Shown piece by piece: positions 1 through 12,048 of a DNA stretch of 64,000 nt. A model generated the notes under the pieces. The model was not told where the DNA came from and made no database searches. It worked only from the letters and a program-made list of their open reading frames with translations. Positions within the stretch are counted from its first letter, which is position 1; every line of letters starts with the position of its first letter. Origin of the DNA: Dugong dugon (Eukaryota; Chordata; Mammalia; Sirenia; Dugongidae); the NCBI GenBank assembly GCA_030035585.1, contig CM057480.1, positions 2,463,001-2,527,000 on the forward strand, read 5' to 3'. The translations under genes and the position numbers were made by a program.

Positions 1-74
1 ATGCAGGAGGTCTACTCTGCACACCTGAGGTTGCCATGAGTTGGAATTGACTCGATGACAACAACAATAACAAG
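1..74 (+). mobile_element. AfroSINE 3' end, cut by the window edge
   Basis: The fragment carries 'tctactctgcacac', 'gccatgagttggaattgactc' and an (aac)n-like tail, the 3' part of the AfroSINE family seen throughout the window. Confidence 0.8.
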
Positions 75-2817
75 TTCCAATTATTCTGGAACCGTTTTCT
101 CTTTGCCGATTTCTCCATTCTCCAGCTTTCATATCTACAGTCTTCATTATTATCCCTTTTTGTTGCCTTGCCCCTTTTCCCAGAATTTCTAGAGACCTTC
201 TAAAATACACTCTCCACAACAATGAATCAGTTTTTCATAGTGTTGGTTATCCTCTTTTCTGATCATAACCCATTTTAATTCCGCCATTGCCTTTTCATTT
301 CGTTATAACATCTCCTTAACCCATCCGTGTCCTTTATTTTTGCTTGCCTCTCAGTCCCTTCTATTTTCATCCTAGCCTACTTTTTACTATCTGATCTTTT
401 ACTGTGTTCATTTTTTCCTGAATTTCATTGAGAACAAAAGTGGATGCTCTCTAAAATTTACTTTTGTTTTCTACTAACAATATGTTTAAAAACACATGGT
501 CTCCCTCTGGATTTTAAGTTATATTTTTCTTAGTTTATGTATCTTTTTGCAGGATCCATCTTTCTGCAGAATCTTTTTGTAGGGTACATGTGGGTTCTGA
601 TAGGCTTATGCATTAAACAGAGTAGGTGGGGTCTCTTGGTTCTCCCTCACTACCTACCTGGGTGTGTTAGAATCCTGCTCTGGGATGGGTGATGCTTTTT
701 ATATTACCAGTTAATCAACCTCGCAGTTGTGATGGAAGTAATGGGAGGGCTAATGATTTATACCTGCGGCCTCCTCAGGAGCTTGTCCTTGACTGACTAG
801 AGTCCCCTCATCCAGTATACCTGGGAGGCTACAGCCCACCTCACTCCCAGTGGCCAATGATGACACAGGGGTGGAAAATTATGTCTCTGATCCCACTTCA
901 AGAGGCAACAATTCTGCTGAGTGATTTATGCTCTAGAGCATTACTCCCACCCCTTCTCCTCACTTCCCTTCTCCTGAGAGCAATCCTCCAATAAATCATA
1001 CCACCCAGATCTCATGATCCCATCCTTGAACAGTTGTAGGACTACCGAGATAATCATTTGCTGGTAATAATCTCTGTAAAACACATTCATCAAATATTAT
1101 TTAAAAGGGAACAAAACTGGAAATAATCTAAATGCCCAATAGTAGGAATTTGTAGGTAATCCATGGCATATGCGTGTGATAGAACGTTACGCAGTGCCCA
1201 AGCTAAAAAAGAAAAGCACGGTGAAGGGAAGCAAAGTAAGACACAGGAGTCTACTTAAGTTTATAAAATAAATGCTACAAAGTCCTATACACTGGCAGAG
1301 TGAATCAGTTCTAAATTTTCTAACAGTTAACAGAGAGGACAAAAGCCAGTTAGTCTTAAAGCTGTGTCTAGGTGGTAAAAACAAGCTAAAATGCCAGGGC
1401 TCATGGGGGGAAGGTGTGGTAAGCACAGCTATTTCTAATTCTGAAACCAGAAAGAAATTTCTACCACGGATCCTGAGTGAGAGGAATCTGAATAATGTAA
1501 TGGCCCAACTTCAACCACAGCCTTTCAGTTACCATAGAGACCAGTTTCCTAGGTGTGGTCTCTGAGTAAACTCCACCCTCCACTCCCATACAGGGAGACA
1601 GCATCGTGGCACATGCAATTCTGTAAAAGATACTTGGACCCTACAGATACTTGGTTCTCTCTTGACCAGGCTGAATCCAGGGATAATTTTTAGGGTGCAC
1701 AAGATGGATGAAAAGCATCCCCTTCTTGGAGTCCTTCTTGAATACTCTTTGTGACCTTCCTCAAACCCAGACCTCCTGGAAGCTAGTAGGCAGTAGGGAG
1801 TCTGAGATGGCTTCTTGGCAAGTTCTTGGAAAGCTCCCATTCTGAGTGGCACCACATGCTTCAGCCTGCTAAGCTTGGCAGGGTTGGCATGGTGCTGCTA
1901 GAACTGTGTAGCCTTGCAGGACGTGCACCTCAACAAAACGTCTCCCACCTGCTAGAAGGCATGCCAAGAGCTCATCTGTGGGCAGGGCAAAGGTTTTCCT
2001 CAGAAAATGATTGGGGTTCATTATAAGGCAGTGCAGTTCAGCGCTGTAAATGCTCTGAAAAGCTGCAAAAATTCCCACCTGAACACCCGTCGATAGTCAG
2101 ACCGACTACCAGGTACAAGGAAGTCTATATGATTCCACTTACTCCTCCCTGTTGTCTGACAAGGAAGTCTTTTCCTCTCCCCTCCCAAAAGTGGTGCACT
2201 GAGGGATGATGTTGTCTGAGCAGGAGATGAGAAAGTAACCAGCTCCTTTTTTCTTTTGGAGTCATGCTATCTAAACTTCATCTCATTCAAAGAAGTTAAT
2301 ACCCTAAAAATTTTCATTCAATTCATGTAAATAATAATTAACTCAAATATGATAAATCAATTAATATGCTGAAGGGCAGTAGAAGTACATGACCCTCTAA
2401 TAAACATCAAATGCAACACTGGTGATAACCCTGATGAGCCGTGATCTGTCTTTATTTCTTATCTTGTTTTCACAGCAACAACTACTGACCTACAAGTGGC
2501 ATAGCATATGTGTGCTGGAGACAGACAGTGCCATCTGGGAGAAGGGGCCAGACATAAAACTGTAGGAAGAGAGCTCAACAAGACAGAAGGAATGGGAGAC
2601 AATGTAAGATACACATACTGCTTTGACTCTCTGCCGGTATTTATGGCTTCTTCTTCAGCTATACCAACATACTATCTGAGTCCAGGATGGAAGATTTGTA
2701 ATAATTCCAAATAGTACTCCATATAAAGGAATAGTCTTTGCAGGACCATCACACATTCTAATCTATGATAAGAGTCTGGTCTCTCAATCAGATGGAACAA
2801 AAGGGTATCTTCCTTAC
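75..2817. other. ITGA9 intron downstream of the calf-1 exon, mostly unique
   Basis: No exon, RNA gene or clear repeat is seen. The first ~500 bases are pyrimidine-rich on the + strand and may be a decayed LINE. ORFs here are 60-110 codons, overlap on both strands, and lack splice context or recognisable motifs. Confidence 0.6.
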
Positions 2818-2968
2818 CTTCTGCCACATGTTGATGAAGAAGAGCTCTCGGGAAACATTGAAGGACACATTGGCATCGTAGGCATCATCCCCAAGGTTGG
2901 AGATGGAGACGTTTAAGGAGATATTCTTCACAGCCCCCAAAGCCAGATACGTGGTGTTCTCATCAATG
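2818..2968 (-). CDS. ITGA9: ITGA9 coding exon, start of the calf-1 domain (partial gene)
   Basis: Internal exon of integrin alpha-9, the alpha subunit that pairs with beta-1 and binds tenascin-C, osteopontin, VCAM-1 and related ligands at the cell surface (family knowledge). Read on the minus strand, the acceptor is ttcattgcag and the donor is AAG|gtaagg. The first base completes a serine codon split with the exon at 27205-27281, and fifty full codons follow, ending in phase 0 at ...NMWQK. The peptide contains LALGAVKNISLN, SNLGDDAYDANVSF and ELFFINMWQK, which I recognise as integrin alpha-9 (alpha-4/alpha-9 subfamily). It forms beta strands of the extracellular calf-1 domain. Five N-glycosylation sequons (NTT, NIS and three NVS) fall within 51 residues. 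There is no stop or frameshift. Alpha-4 is the nearest alternative, but the preceding exons also match alpha-9. Confidence 0.95.
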
Positions 2969-3249
2969 CTGCAATGAAAAATAAACAGTAATTAATGCCC
3001 TGAAGCTTAACACTAATATACTAGGAGGCATCAAGGAACAGTTGGGGGTGGAGGGCAGAAACTCCACTGGGATCAGAACTACAAGCCCCAGGAACCCCAT
3101 TAACTAGCTATATGTTTTTGAGCAATCAGTTAACTCCCATGGAGTACAGAAGTTCTCTTGTGGTTGCGTCTGTTTTTGTAGTGAAACAGGAACAGGGCCC
3201 AAAACTGGGAGGGGGAAGGGAAGGAGGGTGAATGTTTGAGGGACAAGGA

Positions 3250-3396
3250 GATGGAATGAGAAGTTACCTCGGGAGAGTGGAGGAGTGAATGGGTCAGGGA
3301 TGACGATGATGATGATGATGAAGATGGAATGAGAAGGTACTTCAGGAGAGTGGAGGAGTGAATGGGTCAGGGATGATGATGATGGTGATGAAGAAG
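3250..3396 (+). repeat. Two tandem copies of a 73-bp unit ending in (GAT)n
   Basis: The phrase 'atggaatgagaag' followed by 'gagagtggaggagtgaatgggtca' recurs with a 73-base period. Each copy ends in a short (gat)n run, so the triplet repeat probably helped the unit duplicate. Confidence 0.8.
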
Positions 3397-4744
3397 CACA
3401 CGAGCTTGATGATAATTATTATGTGATATAAACTTTGGACAAAATAAATTTACATCAGTGGCCAATCTTTAACTGGTCAACCAGTTAAGGTAAGATGTGA
3501 TGAAACACAGTAGGATTGAAATAGACAGCTGTTATATTTGGTCCCTCAGCATTCTGATAGCTTTCCTGATTTAGGGGAATCCCAAGGCAGGTGGGAGGGG
3601 CACATCAGCAGGAAGGGAGAAGACCTTCCCTCTCTCCTCCCGGTTACTAGGATGTGGGCATCTAAGTGTGGTCATGTGACCTAAGGGTGGTCACGTGGCC
3701 GAGGTGTGGCGAGCTGATTCGCCCACCCAGACCTATGAATTTTGAGGGTTGCACTCAGGCCGTGGGGCCATCTGAGATCACCTGAGCAGGCTGCGGAGGA
3801 GTTGAGAGCCTGGCTGAGCCTCATCTCCCTCGTTTCCTGCCTGCTAATTCTCCAGCCTTCCTGTCTATGCTACAGACCAGCCCATATCCTTCCAAGAAAT
3901 TCCTTTTCTGCTTAAACTAACCAGAATATGTTTTAGTTGTGCGCAACCATTAACTCAGACAGCACGGGATGAAAAGGAAGAGAACTATCCAAAATCTCAA
4001 CAGGCTGCAATACTTTGAAATCTGGGTATTTTGAGCAGAAATCGTCACTACCTATCCATGAAGAACAGACCTTGCTTTCCTGGATGTCTGGCACGTCAAC
4101 AAGAATAGCACAGGCAATGAGAATTCTGATGGCCTTGCTCTGGAAGCAAGAGCCCCAAGGATCTGAATGAGACGTGAAAAATTAACTTAGAGAAGAGTTT
4201 CAAATTCCTGAATGGCCTCCAATAAATTAAGACCCTGACCTCAAGCGATTGTGCTGATTATTTATTATTGTTGGCCATATTAATTTTAAACAATTGATGG
4301 GTTATTTCTGTCCTCGTGTTTGCTTGCCTAAGATTAAATGAGTACTCCTCAGGCCTTAAGGAGTTAGGAGAGAGCTAACCTAGCTTTAACTTGAGAAGGA
4401 ACTGTATTAGTCTTTACAACTATCCCAGTTGCCTCAGAGAAGAATATGGTACCATGGGGCGGGGGGAGAGGGAGGCCCTCATTCAAGTTTTGTTTCTGTG
4501 TGATCGGCTTCCTTTCCTCATGTGTAAATGGCAAAGGAACAGGCCAGTGACATGTTAGCCTCTGCCAGCCCTCAAAGCTTGGGCCTGTGTCACTTAATCA
4601 CGCAGCATGGCCATCCCTGGGGTATCGAACTCAAGTGGTTTAAACATGCTTCCACGATTATGATAAACCAGGCATCTCCCAAAGTGCCAAGCTTCAGTCC
4701 AGAGCAGACGGTGAACTAGGACTTTTAGAAAGATGCCTCAAAGC
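3397..4744. other. Intronic stretch without recognised features
   Basis: Unique-looking sequence with a few AT-rich patches. No conserved exon-like segment, RNA gene or named repeat is recognised. Confidence 0.5.
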
Positions 4745-5324
4745 TGTTATTGATTGGATTGTATCCCCCCAAAAGTTACGTTAAAATCCTAATCCCTGTA
4801 CCTGTAAACATGACCCTGTTGGAAACAGGAGTTTCCTGTTGTTATGTTAGTAAGGCCACACAGGAGTAGGGTGGGTCCTAAACCTAATCCCTTCTGGGTG
4901 GTGTCTTATAAAAAGAGAAAACAGACACAACATGGAGACACTTAGGTGGCCGACAGTCCACATGAGTGAGGAACTGGGAACTGTCAAAAAAAAAAAAAAA
5001 AAAAAAAACCCATTGCCGTTAGGTCAATTTCAACCCACAGCAACCCTACAGGACAGGTAGAACTGCCCCACAGGTTTTCTAAGGAGCAGCTGGTAGATTC
5101 GAACTGCCAGCCTTTCAGTTAGCAGCCAAGCTCTTAATCACTGAGCCACCAGGACTCCTAGAGCCGAGGAATCCCCAGGGTTATGACAAGGAAGGACTTT
5201 CCCCTAGAGCTGGTGCTCAGGATTTGGACTTCTAGCCTCCTGAACTGTGAGAAAATAAATTTCTGTTCTTTAAAGCCACGCCCTTTGTGGTATCTGGATA
5301 CAGCAGCCCTAGGGAACTAGGACA
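4745..5324 (+). mobile_element. Old LTR-like element (MaLR/ERVL type), split by an AfroSINE
   Basis: It begins 'tgttattgattggattgtatcccccc' in an LTR-like manner, has a TATA-like 'cttataaaaaga', and ends with a polyadenylation-type 'gagaaaataaatttctg' followed by a '...ggaactaggaca' end. The organisation resembles old mammalian MaLR LTRs. The exact family is not assigned. An AfroSINE interrupts it at 4986-5158. No clear target duplication was found. Confidence 0.6.
4986..5158 (-). mobile_element. AfroSINE copy inside an LTR-like element
   Basis: A 23-base A run is followed by the reverse complement of the SINE body: tail 'cattgccgttaggtcaatttc', tRNA-like part 'ctcttaatcactgagccacc' and 5' end 'aggactcc'. 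Confidence 0.85.
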
Positions 5325-5429
5325 GTCATTTTCACTTTCTCCACAGCTAAAAACCTAGGATTAGGACAGTGTATCTGTCAGCCCAAAGCTATTCTCAGAC
5401 ACGAGATGGAGATGGCAGTTGCCAGCATG

Positions 5430-5600
5430 GGGCTAGGGACTCTCAAAGACGTTATCCTTCTGATACCTCACAGCACCACAGAAGGTTCCTGATGTTACTT
5501 CCGGTGTTTAGAGATGAGGAACTTGAGATGCAGAGAGATGTCAAGCAGCTGTTCTGGGATTAGAACCCAGAGCCTCTATGCCCCCAGAGTCCACTCCTCT
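5430..5600 (+). repeat. MIR fragment
   Basis: The body 'tagagatgaggaacttgagatgcagagagatg' and 'attagaacccagagcctc' matches the core and tRNA-like end of the ancient mammalian MIR SINE. Confidence 0.6.
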
Positions 5601-5734
5601 CTTCCATAACCCACGTTCTCCAGTTCCTTACCAGTCATGTACCCAGCAGGCCCTTTCTGATCTCCCTGCCTGGGCGAAATAAATTCCCTCTCATGAGCTC
5701 CCACAGCCCTGAGCTCCATCAGTCCCTCATGTAC

Positions 5735-5915
5735 TCACCAGGGCTGTGATTATACATTTGTTTGTGTGGCTGTTTCATTAAGGACTGTCTCTCCCCAACT
5801 AGCATCTAAGCACCAGGGCAGAGAGACTGTGTCTGATTTTGCTCCCCGGTGGACCCCCAGCGACAAAACTTGCCCAGCACACAGTAGATTCTCAACACAC
5901 CTTTGTTGAGTGAAT
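5735..5915 (+). repeat. L2 3' end fragment
   Basis: The pattern 'ctagcatctaagcaccagggcagagagactgtgtct ... cccagcacacagtagattctcaacacacctttgttgagtgaatgaatg' is the typical L2 LINE 3' terminus. Confidence 0.65.
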
Positions 5916-5924
5916 GAATGAACA

Positions 5925-6058
5925 TCCATGACAACCGCACAACAGATCATCAGCTCAACCTTCATATCTGACAGATGAAGAGGCTGAGCCCCAGAGAGGG
6001 CAGCTGATTTGATCGAGGTCACACAGCTACGTAGGGGCAGAGCTGGAGCCACCGTCAA
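5925..6058 (+). repeat. MIR fragment
   Basis: 'gatgaagaggctgagccccagagagggcagctgatttgatcgaggtcacacagctac' is a recognisable MIR core. Confidence 0.7.
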
Positions 6059-6578
6059 ATCTTCCTTGGGGTAAAGGCCACCTGATCTACAGCTCTTACG
6101 TGAACTCCATCTCAGTCAGGGATCAGGGAGGGCTTTGGCAAGGAACAGCTATCAATGACATCTGAAAAGAACAAGACTCCAAAAGGCCAATCTCTGACAG
6201 TTCAGCTGAAAGATGAAAACAACCAGGCACAGGGACTTTGTGCTAAACGTTTCATGGGCGCGTGCTTATGTATCGAGGAATAAGATTTCTAATCTTCAAG
6301 AAATTTTATTCCCTGAGAAAATTTCGCATTAATTCCAATTTGCTTATATGGTCTTCTAGATGGATGTTTGTTTATTCGTTCATTCATTCATTCAACAAGG
6401 GTTTACTGGCCACCTCCTATGGGCCAGGAACAGTTCTGTCAATGGGGGTTCAATGGTGACCAAAACTAGTTGGTACATGGATCACTCTGCCGTGCTTTTA
6501 TATGAAAAACATCATTAATAGTTAATGTGAGATACAGACTGTACTGTTTCCATGAAGTTTATGTTATGGCACATATCT

Positions 6579-6750
6579 GGAGCCTTGGCAGCATGACGGT
6601 TAAGAGCTATGGCTGCTAACAAAAGGTCGGCAGTTCAAGTCCACCAGCCACGCCTTGGAAACCCTATGGGGCAGTTCTTACGCTGTCCGCCAGGGTCACT
6701 ATGAGTCGGAATCGACTCTACGGCAACGGACTTTGTTTTGTTTTGTTTTC
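6579..6750 (+). mobile_element. AfroSINE copy
   Basis: Full-length arrangement: 'ggagccttggcagcatgacggttaagagc', then 'ttggaaaccctatggggcag', 'tatgagtcggaatcgactctacggcaacgg' and a (ttttg)n tail. Confidence 0.85.
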
Positions 6751-7338
6751 GGTATACCACTTACCTAGTCTGCTGGAAAGATACTGCTCATTCGTTATTA
6801 AAAAGCCTATCCTAATGCACCTGACAGCAGCTGTTTTTGAACACATTATTTTATTTATATTTAAATTTAGCACCAGGTCATTTACTACTTCAAGACGGAG
6901 GGATTACTGCTGATGTCTTGGTAGCTCTGTGGTGCCTGAGCTCTGGAGAACTTACTCTATGATCTCATTTATTACCATACATCATTACCAGCACACACCA
7001 TTGTAAATGCAACACCCTCCCATATCAACCACCATATGCTGACTTGCTAATACCGCTATAGCAAATTCTTCCTCTCCTCCCATCTTGGAAACAGTTTTTC
7101 ACAGAGTTTTTTGTGAAGATGACTAAACAGAGACACTAAAGCAGCGGCATGATGCCCAATTATCCGTTTTCTACTGGCTCATTTCAGATTTCGCTGAAGT
7201 CTTAAACATATAAACTGTGACCTTATTTTGAAAAAAATTGTGGCTATACTCTAACTGCTATAAATACAAAAATTTTATTTATTTTGCTATTAGCATGAAT
7301 GTAGGCAGAGTAAAGGATGCGAACACCGACATAAACAT

Positions 7339-7513
7339 AAAAAAAAAAAAAAAAAACACAACCCAACCCATTGCCACTGAGTCGATTCCGACTCTCAGTG
7401 ACCCTATAGGACAGAACAGAACTGCCACATAGAGTTTTCAAGAAGCACCCGGTGGATTCAAACTGTCAACCTCTTGGTTAGCAGCCATAGCACTTAACCA
7501 CTACACCAGCAGC
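7339..7513 (-). mobile_element. AfroSINE copy with A-rich tail
   Basis: A poly-A run leads into 'acccaacccattgccactgagtcgattccgac' and ends in 'gcacttaaccactacaccagcagc'. A full-length reverse-orientation copy. Confidence 0.85.
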
Positions 7514-7759
7514 ATTTCTGACATCAGTCAAGCGTATTCTAGTCAACTGTATTCACATTAAAAACTTATTATTATATCACTCTTATAATTACTGATACTA
7601 TACTTGCTAACCACAAGTACATCTGATAATGACAACTAAGATAATAGCATAGGGAAGCCAAATCCATCCATTCTTACTACTGGCCTGCCTTCTTCCATCT
7701 GCCCATCTCCCCATTCTTCCTTCCTTCTGTGATTTATCCATCCACACATTACTTTTAAA

Positions 7760-8000
7760 AAATACCTTCTCAACTTAGGCTCCAAGGATATAGGTGTGAT
7801 TAGAACATGGTCCCAGCTCTTGAAGAGTTTATAGTCTAGTGGAGGAGACGGACATGCAAGACACAGGTTGATGTCAACTTTGTGTTAAGTGCTGAGCCAC
7901 AGAGATGAGGAAACGCTATGAGCACATCAAGGAGGGAGGAATTGATTCTGGGGGGCAGTGGGCGTAGGGGAGAGGCATAGGGGTGCTAGGCAAGGTGTTA
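7760..8000 (+). repeat. Probable L2 fragment followed by a short CA-rich tract
   Basis: 'aacatggtcccagctcttgaagagtttatagtctagtggaggagac' resembles L2. A (CA)n-rich tract with 'gcgc' follows at about 8078-8127. Weak, diverged match. Confidence 0.45.
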
Positions 8001-8369
8001 CTAAGGAGAGGAACCATGAATAGTACATTTAGTGGAATGACTGTCTCATCAACGAAAATGTTTCTTAGATTGACTGTGCACATACACACATTCCCATGCA
8101 CACACATGCGCGCACCCACACACATACAGGCAGTCCCTATTTTTCCTACTCTTGGAAATCATAGCAAAAAAAGACACGTGAAGCCGACTGTACTCTTCCA
8201 CAGGAGCAAGGTGATGACTGAGGGCTGCCTTCCTGAGCATGGATTCAGCAACCAACAAATCACAGACCTCTTCAAAAATGTGTCGTGCAAGCAAGGTTAC
8301 AAATTATACACACAAACTGTCACTTAACATCATAAATGATGTTTCTCATCCTTAAAAATGGGCAGACCT

Positions 8370-8520
8370 AATAAAATCAGACACGGACTTTGACAGCTGG
8401 AAGGGGCTTCTGGGTCACCGTTTGCAGAGAAAGGTCAGAGAGGTAAATGACTTTCCCAAGCCCAGTAAGCAGATAGGGCCAGCAGTCCTTCTAACTCCTA
8501 GTCCAGTGCCCCTTTCCCGG
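8370..8520 (+). repeat. Probable MIR fragment
   Basis: 'agaaaggtcagagaggtaaatgactttcccaagcccagtaagcag' fits the MIR core in forward orientation. Confidence 0.5.
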
Positions 8521-8954
8521 TTTCCACTGCTCCTCTGCTCCTAACGCACATAAAAATGCAGCCAAATAGCATAAAATTTACATATAACTTACTCAACTCT
8601 AATGAGATTAGAAATGAAATTGTGTTTACTCTCTTAGCATTTAGCAAATTTCGGAAGAGTCCTCTTATAAAAGCTGTATGAGGAAGTTTTATTAGACGCT
8701 TAGTTTTCCCCTAGACATTTTGTCCTGAATTGTGGAGGTGTTCAGGATGATTCCAGCTGCCTTCCAGCCACTCTAACAGGAAGTCTCCATCTTGGCACTT
8801 GGTTCACAGCTATCAGAGCTTTTCAACTTTCAGTGCCCAATAAAATCTTAAAACCACAATTGCTTATTTGGTGTCTTCCTATGAGAGACATGAACACATA
8901 TACCAAATGAACTGATTATAACGTGAAGAATTAAGGGATGGGTATTAATTAAGC

Positions 8955-9113
8955 AGAGCTCTTATGGCAGAGTGGTTAAGAGCTTGGCTGCTAACCGAAA
9001 AGTCAGCAGTTCAAATCCACCAGCCACTCCTTGGAAACCCTATGAGGTGGTTCCACTCTGTCCTACAGGGTCGCTATGAGTCGGAATTGACTCCATGGCA
9101 ATGGTTTTTTTTT
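8955..9113 (+). mobile_element. AfroSINE copy
   Basis: 'ggcagagtggttaagagcttggctgctaaccg' heads it and 'tatgagtcggaattgactccatggcaatgg' plus a T run ends it. Confidence 0.85.
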
Positions 9114-9129
9114 AATTATTTAAGCCACA

Positions 9130-9620
9130 TGGGATGAGTGGGGCTGCCGCCATCTCCTAGACGCAATGCTGGTAAAAAGAACCACCCAGAGAACGGACCA
9201 CAAAGTTGATGAGACCAGTCATGCCAAAGCAATGGTTGCAGAACAAGGCGCAAGAGAAACTGGGAAGAAAGCAATCACTGCAGACAGAAATCGTCCTAAG
9301 AAGCTCCTAGAGGGAGGGAGGAACGAAGCCACGTCTTGAAGAACAAGGGGCAAACGACTGGGTAGAGAGACAGGAAGCACATTCCAGGCAAAGGGAAAAA
9401 GGAACACGAACCAAGGAATGAAGGTGGGTCAGAAATAACATAGGAAGGTGCAGGAGGAGGACGTCCTTAGCAGTAAGATCGGTGGGAAGCAAGCAGAATT
9501 TGTAGGGTGGGTCCAGATTCCCATGGATCTTAAATGTCAGGGTAAGGACCTGGGGTTTGAACCTCTAGGTCAGGGAACTTAACCATGTCATCTGTAGTCA
9601 CCAATGCAAGGTGTGCTGTG
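9130..9620 (+). repeat. L2 LINE fragment
   Basis: A diverged forward-strand match to the L2 3' region, including 'cattccaggcaaagggaaaaaggaacacgaacc' and 'tggatcttaaatgtcagggtaagg'. No coding potential. Confidence 0.5.
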
Positions 9621-9795
9621 AGTCTCTTGTTAATAACAAGGTACTAGAGTGAACATATTACAAAATATAGTAGGCTATGGGTGGCTCTGTCCTGGGGTCT
9701 TAGCGTAGCCTGCACAAATCGCGATTCCATCTGCCAGGACCTCCATATCTTTGCTGGGGGGCTTTTCTCTGGCTGGAGTCTGCTCTGCAGGTCAG

Positions 9796-9977
9796 CAAAA
9801 ACAAAAACAACAAACGAAAAACCAAACCCACTGCGGCTGAGTCGATTCCAACTCATAGTGACCATCTAGGACAGAGAAGAACTGCCCTGGAGGGTTCCCA
9901 AGGAGCAGCTGGTGGATTCAAACTGCTGACCTTTTGGTGCGCAGCCGAGTGCTTAACCACTGTGCCACCAAGGCTCC
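9796..9977 (-). mobile_element. AfroSINE copy
   Basis: An A-rich tail (aaaacaaaaacaacaaac) is followed by 'cactgcggctgagtcgattccaactc', ending with 'ttaaccactgtgccaccaaggctcc'. Confidence 0.85.
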
Positions 9978-10344
9978 AAAGCACCTATGAACTAATACCC
10001 TGACAGCCGGTGACTAACGGGAACTGGTGTACAATGACCCCAGCTCCCTCGCCTAGTGGGTGGGACGGCTCTAAAGTACATGTCCTAGACCTACCCAATA
10101 GTCACATATGGCTACTGAGAACTTGAAATGGTGCTAGTCTGAATTAAGTATAAAATAGATGCCATACTGCAAAGACAATATAATATGGTTGATTTGTGAT
10201 TATTTTTCAACGGTACATACTTGCTCATACTATTAATATTATTTGTGAAGTAGAGCTCTAAGGAAAATAAAATAAATTTGGGTCAAAATAACTTCCCTGA
10301 TTTTGGAGTTTCTAGCTATTGTGGCTTCATCAGCTGGGCTATCT

Positions 10345-11160
10345 GAAAAAGAACGGGGCATCAGGATTGGAGGAAGACTCATTAACAACTGCAATATGCA
10401 GATGACACAGCCCTGCTTGTAGAAAATGAAGCTGCCTTAAAGCGTTTACTGAGGAAGGTCAAAGCCTTCAATCCAGATTACACCTGAACGTGGGGAAAAT
10501 GAAAATCCTCACAACTGCATCGATAAAAATACATCATGATGAACAGCAAAGAATTTGAAGTTGTCGAGGATTTCATTCTACTTGGATCAACAATGAATAC
10601 CCATGGAAGCAGCAGTCAAGAAATCGAACAACGTATTACATTGGGCAAATCTGCTGCAAAAGAGCTCTTAAAAGTGTTAAAAAGCCAAGATGTAACCTTG
10701 ATTACTGAGGTGAGCCTTACCCAAGCCATGGTCTTTTCAGCTGCCTCATACACATGTGAAAGGCTGCAAAATGAAACAAGACAGAAGGAGAATGATGCCT
10801 TTGAATTGTGGTGTTGGCAAAGAACATTGAGTATACCATGGACTGCCAGAAGAACGAACAAATTAGTATTAGAATAAATAAAAATGGAGGGCTCCTCAGA
10901 AGCAAAGATGGCGAGACTTCGTCTTGCTTACTTTGGACACATCATCACCAAAGACCCATCGCTAGAAAAGGCATCATATTTGGTAAAGTGGAGGGCCAGC
11001 AAAAACAAGGGGAACCCTCCCTGAAACAGACCGACACAACAATCACAACACGGACTAAAACATACCAACAATTGTGAGGATGTCGTAGGCTTGGGCAATG
11101 TTTCGTTCTGTCATAAAGTCGTCATGAGCTGAAGCTGACCCAACGTAACTAGCAACAAAA
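10345..11160 (+). mobile_element. RTE (BovB-like) LINE fragment: reverse transcriptase C-terminus to 3' end
   Basis: This is the C-terminal half of an RTE-clade reverse transcriptase. The catalytic YADD motif is readable at 10395-10406, followed by DTALLVENEAA. Further on, one frame from 10536 reads EVVEDFILLGSTMNTHGSSS and DAFELWCWQRTL, the typical end of BovB/RTE polymerases. A lost base just before YADD shifts the frame, and stops break the end, so it cannot make an active enzyme. The 3' end 'atcatgagctgaagctgacc...' type tail resembles the AfroSINE tail, consistent with RTE supplying the SINE's retrotransposition machinery (inference). It is 5' truncated, as is usual. Confidence 0.85.
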
Positions 11161-11888
11161 CTGCCATGGCAAACACTTAGGGAGTTTTTCTGACTAGCTA
11201 AGAACACACACGCCCACCCCATACACAAATCACTCCTATTAAAAAAAAAAAAAGAAAAATCAAGAAATAGCCAAAAAGGATATTGTACCGAAAAGGTACA
11301 CTTAACATTTAAGAAGTCAAATGGAATCTGATTTCATATTTTAATATACTCTAAAATATGAAAACTGTTATTTCTGCCCAACTGCTAGTCTTGTCCTGTG
11401 GTTATCGCATAGCGGGCCCCACGTATGCAGGCCCTGGGTGGCCTCCTATGGGTGACAGCCTCAGTCCCGAGCCATCTGCTCTAACCCACTGGATGTTCCT
11501 CACCCTGACTTGCTCAGGATGCTCTCATTTCACACCCTACGACCAGCTTGCCTCTGTTTGAAGCTTAGGGCCACGCTTGGGACCAGCCTGCATCTCTGGG
11601 TGCCCACCCTGCCCCACCTCCATCACCGCTAAGGTTCCTCTCCTGCCTTTGGTTTCCTATCCCAGCAGTCTGCCCGACCTCAGTGGAGTCTCCGGGCTGA
11701 TACCATTTACACGATTTGTCCCAGACCCCCACCAGTGCCTGGACACTTGTCCACTTTCAAATATACTTAAAAAAATCCAAATAGCAACTGCCTTTGTGAA
11801 TTTCTGCTTTTGTTTTAAATCCATAACTTTAAGTAGCTTTAACATTTACATTTTTTATATCCTTGAATAACTGCATAAACCAATAATA

Positions 11889-12048
11889 AACCCAAAACCC
11901 ATTGCCACCAAGTTGATTCCCACTCATAGCGACCCTATAGGACGGAGTAGAACTGCCTCATAGGATTTCCAAGGAGCAGCTGGTAGATTCAAATTGCCAA
12001 CCTTTTGGTTAGCAGCTGAGTGCTTAACTACTGTGCCACCAGGGCTCC
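11889..12048 (-). mobile_element. AfroSINE copy with a perfect 12-bp target duplication
   Basis: A complete reverse-orientation copy bounded by exact direct repeats 'aaaccaataata' at 11877-11888 and 12049-12060, so its edges are certain. The unbroken duplication suggests a fairly recent insertion. Confidence 0.92.

Noticed and set aside
10536-10877. A host gene of 113 codons
   Set aside because: The peptide is the C-terminal end of an RTE reverse transcriptase, with a frameshift upstream and no independent gene structure.
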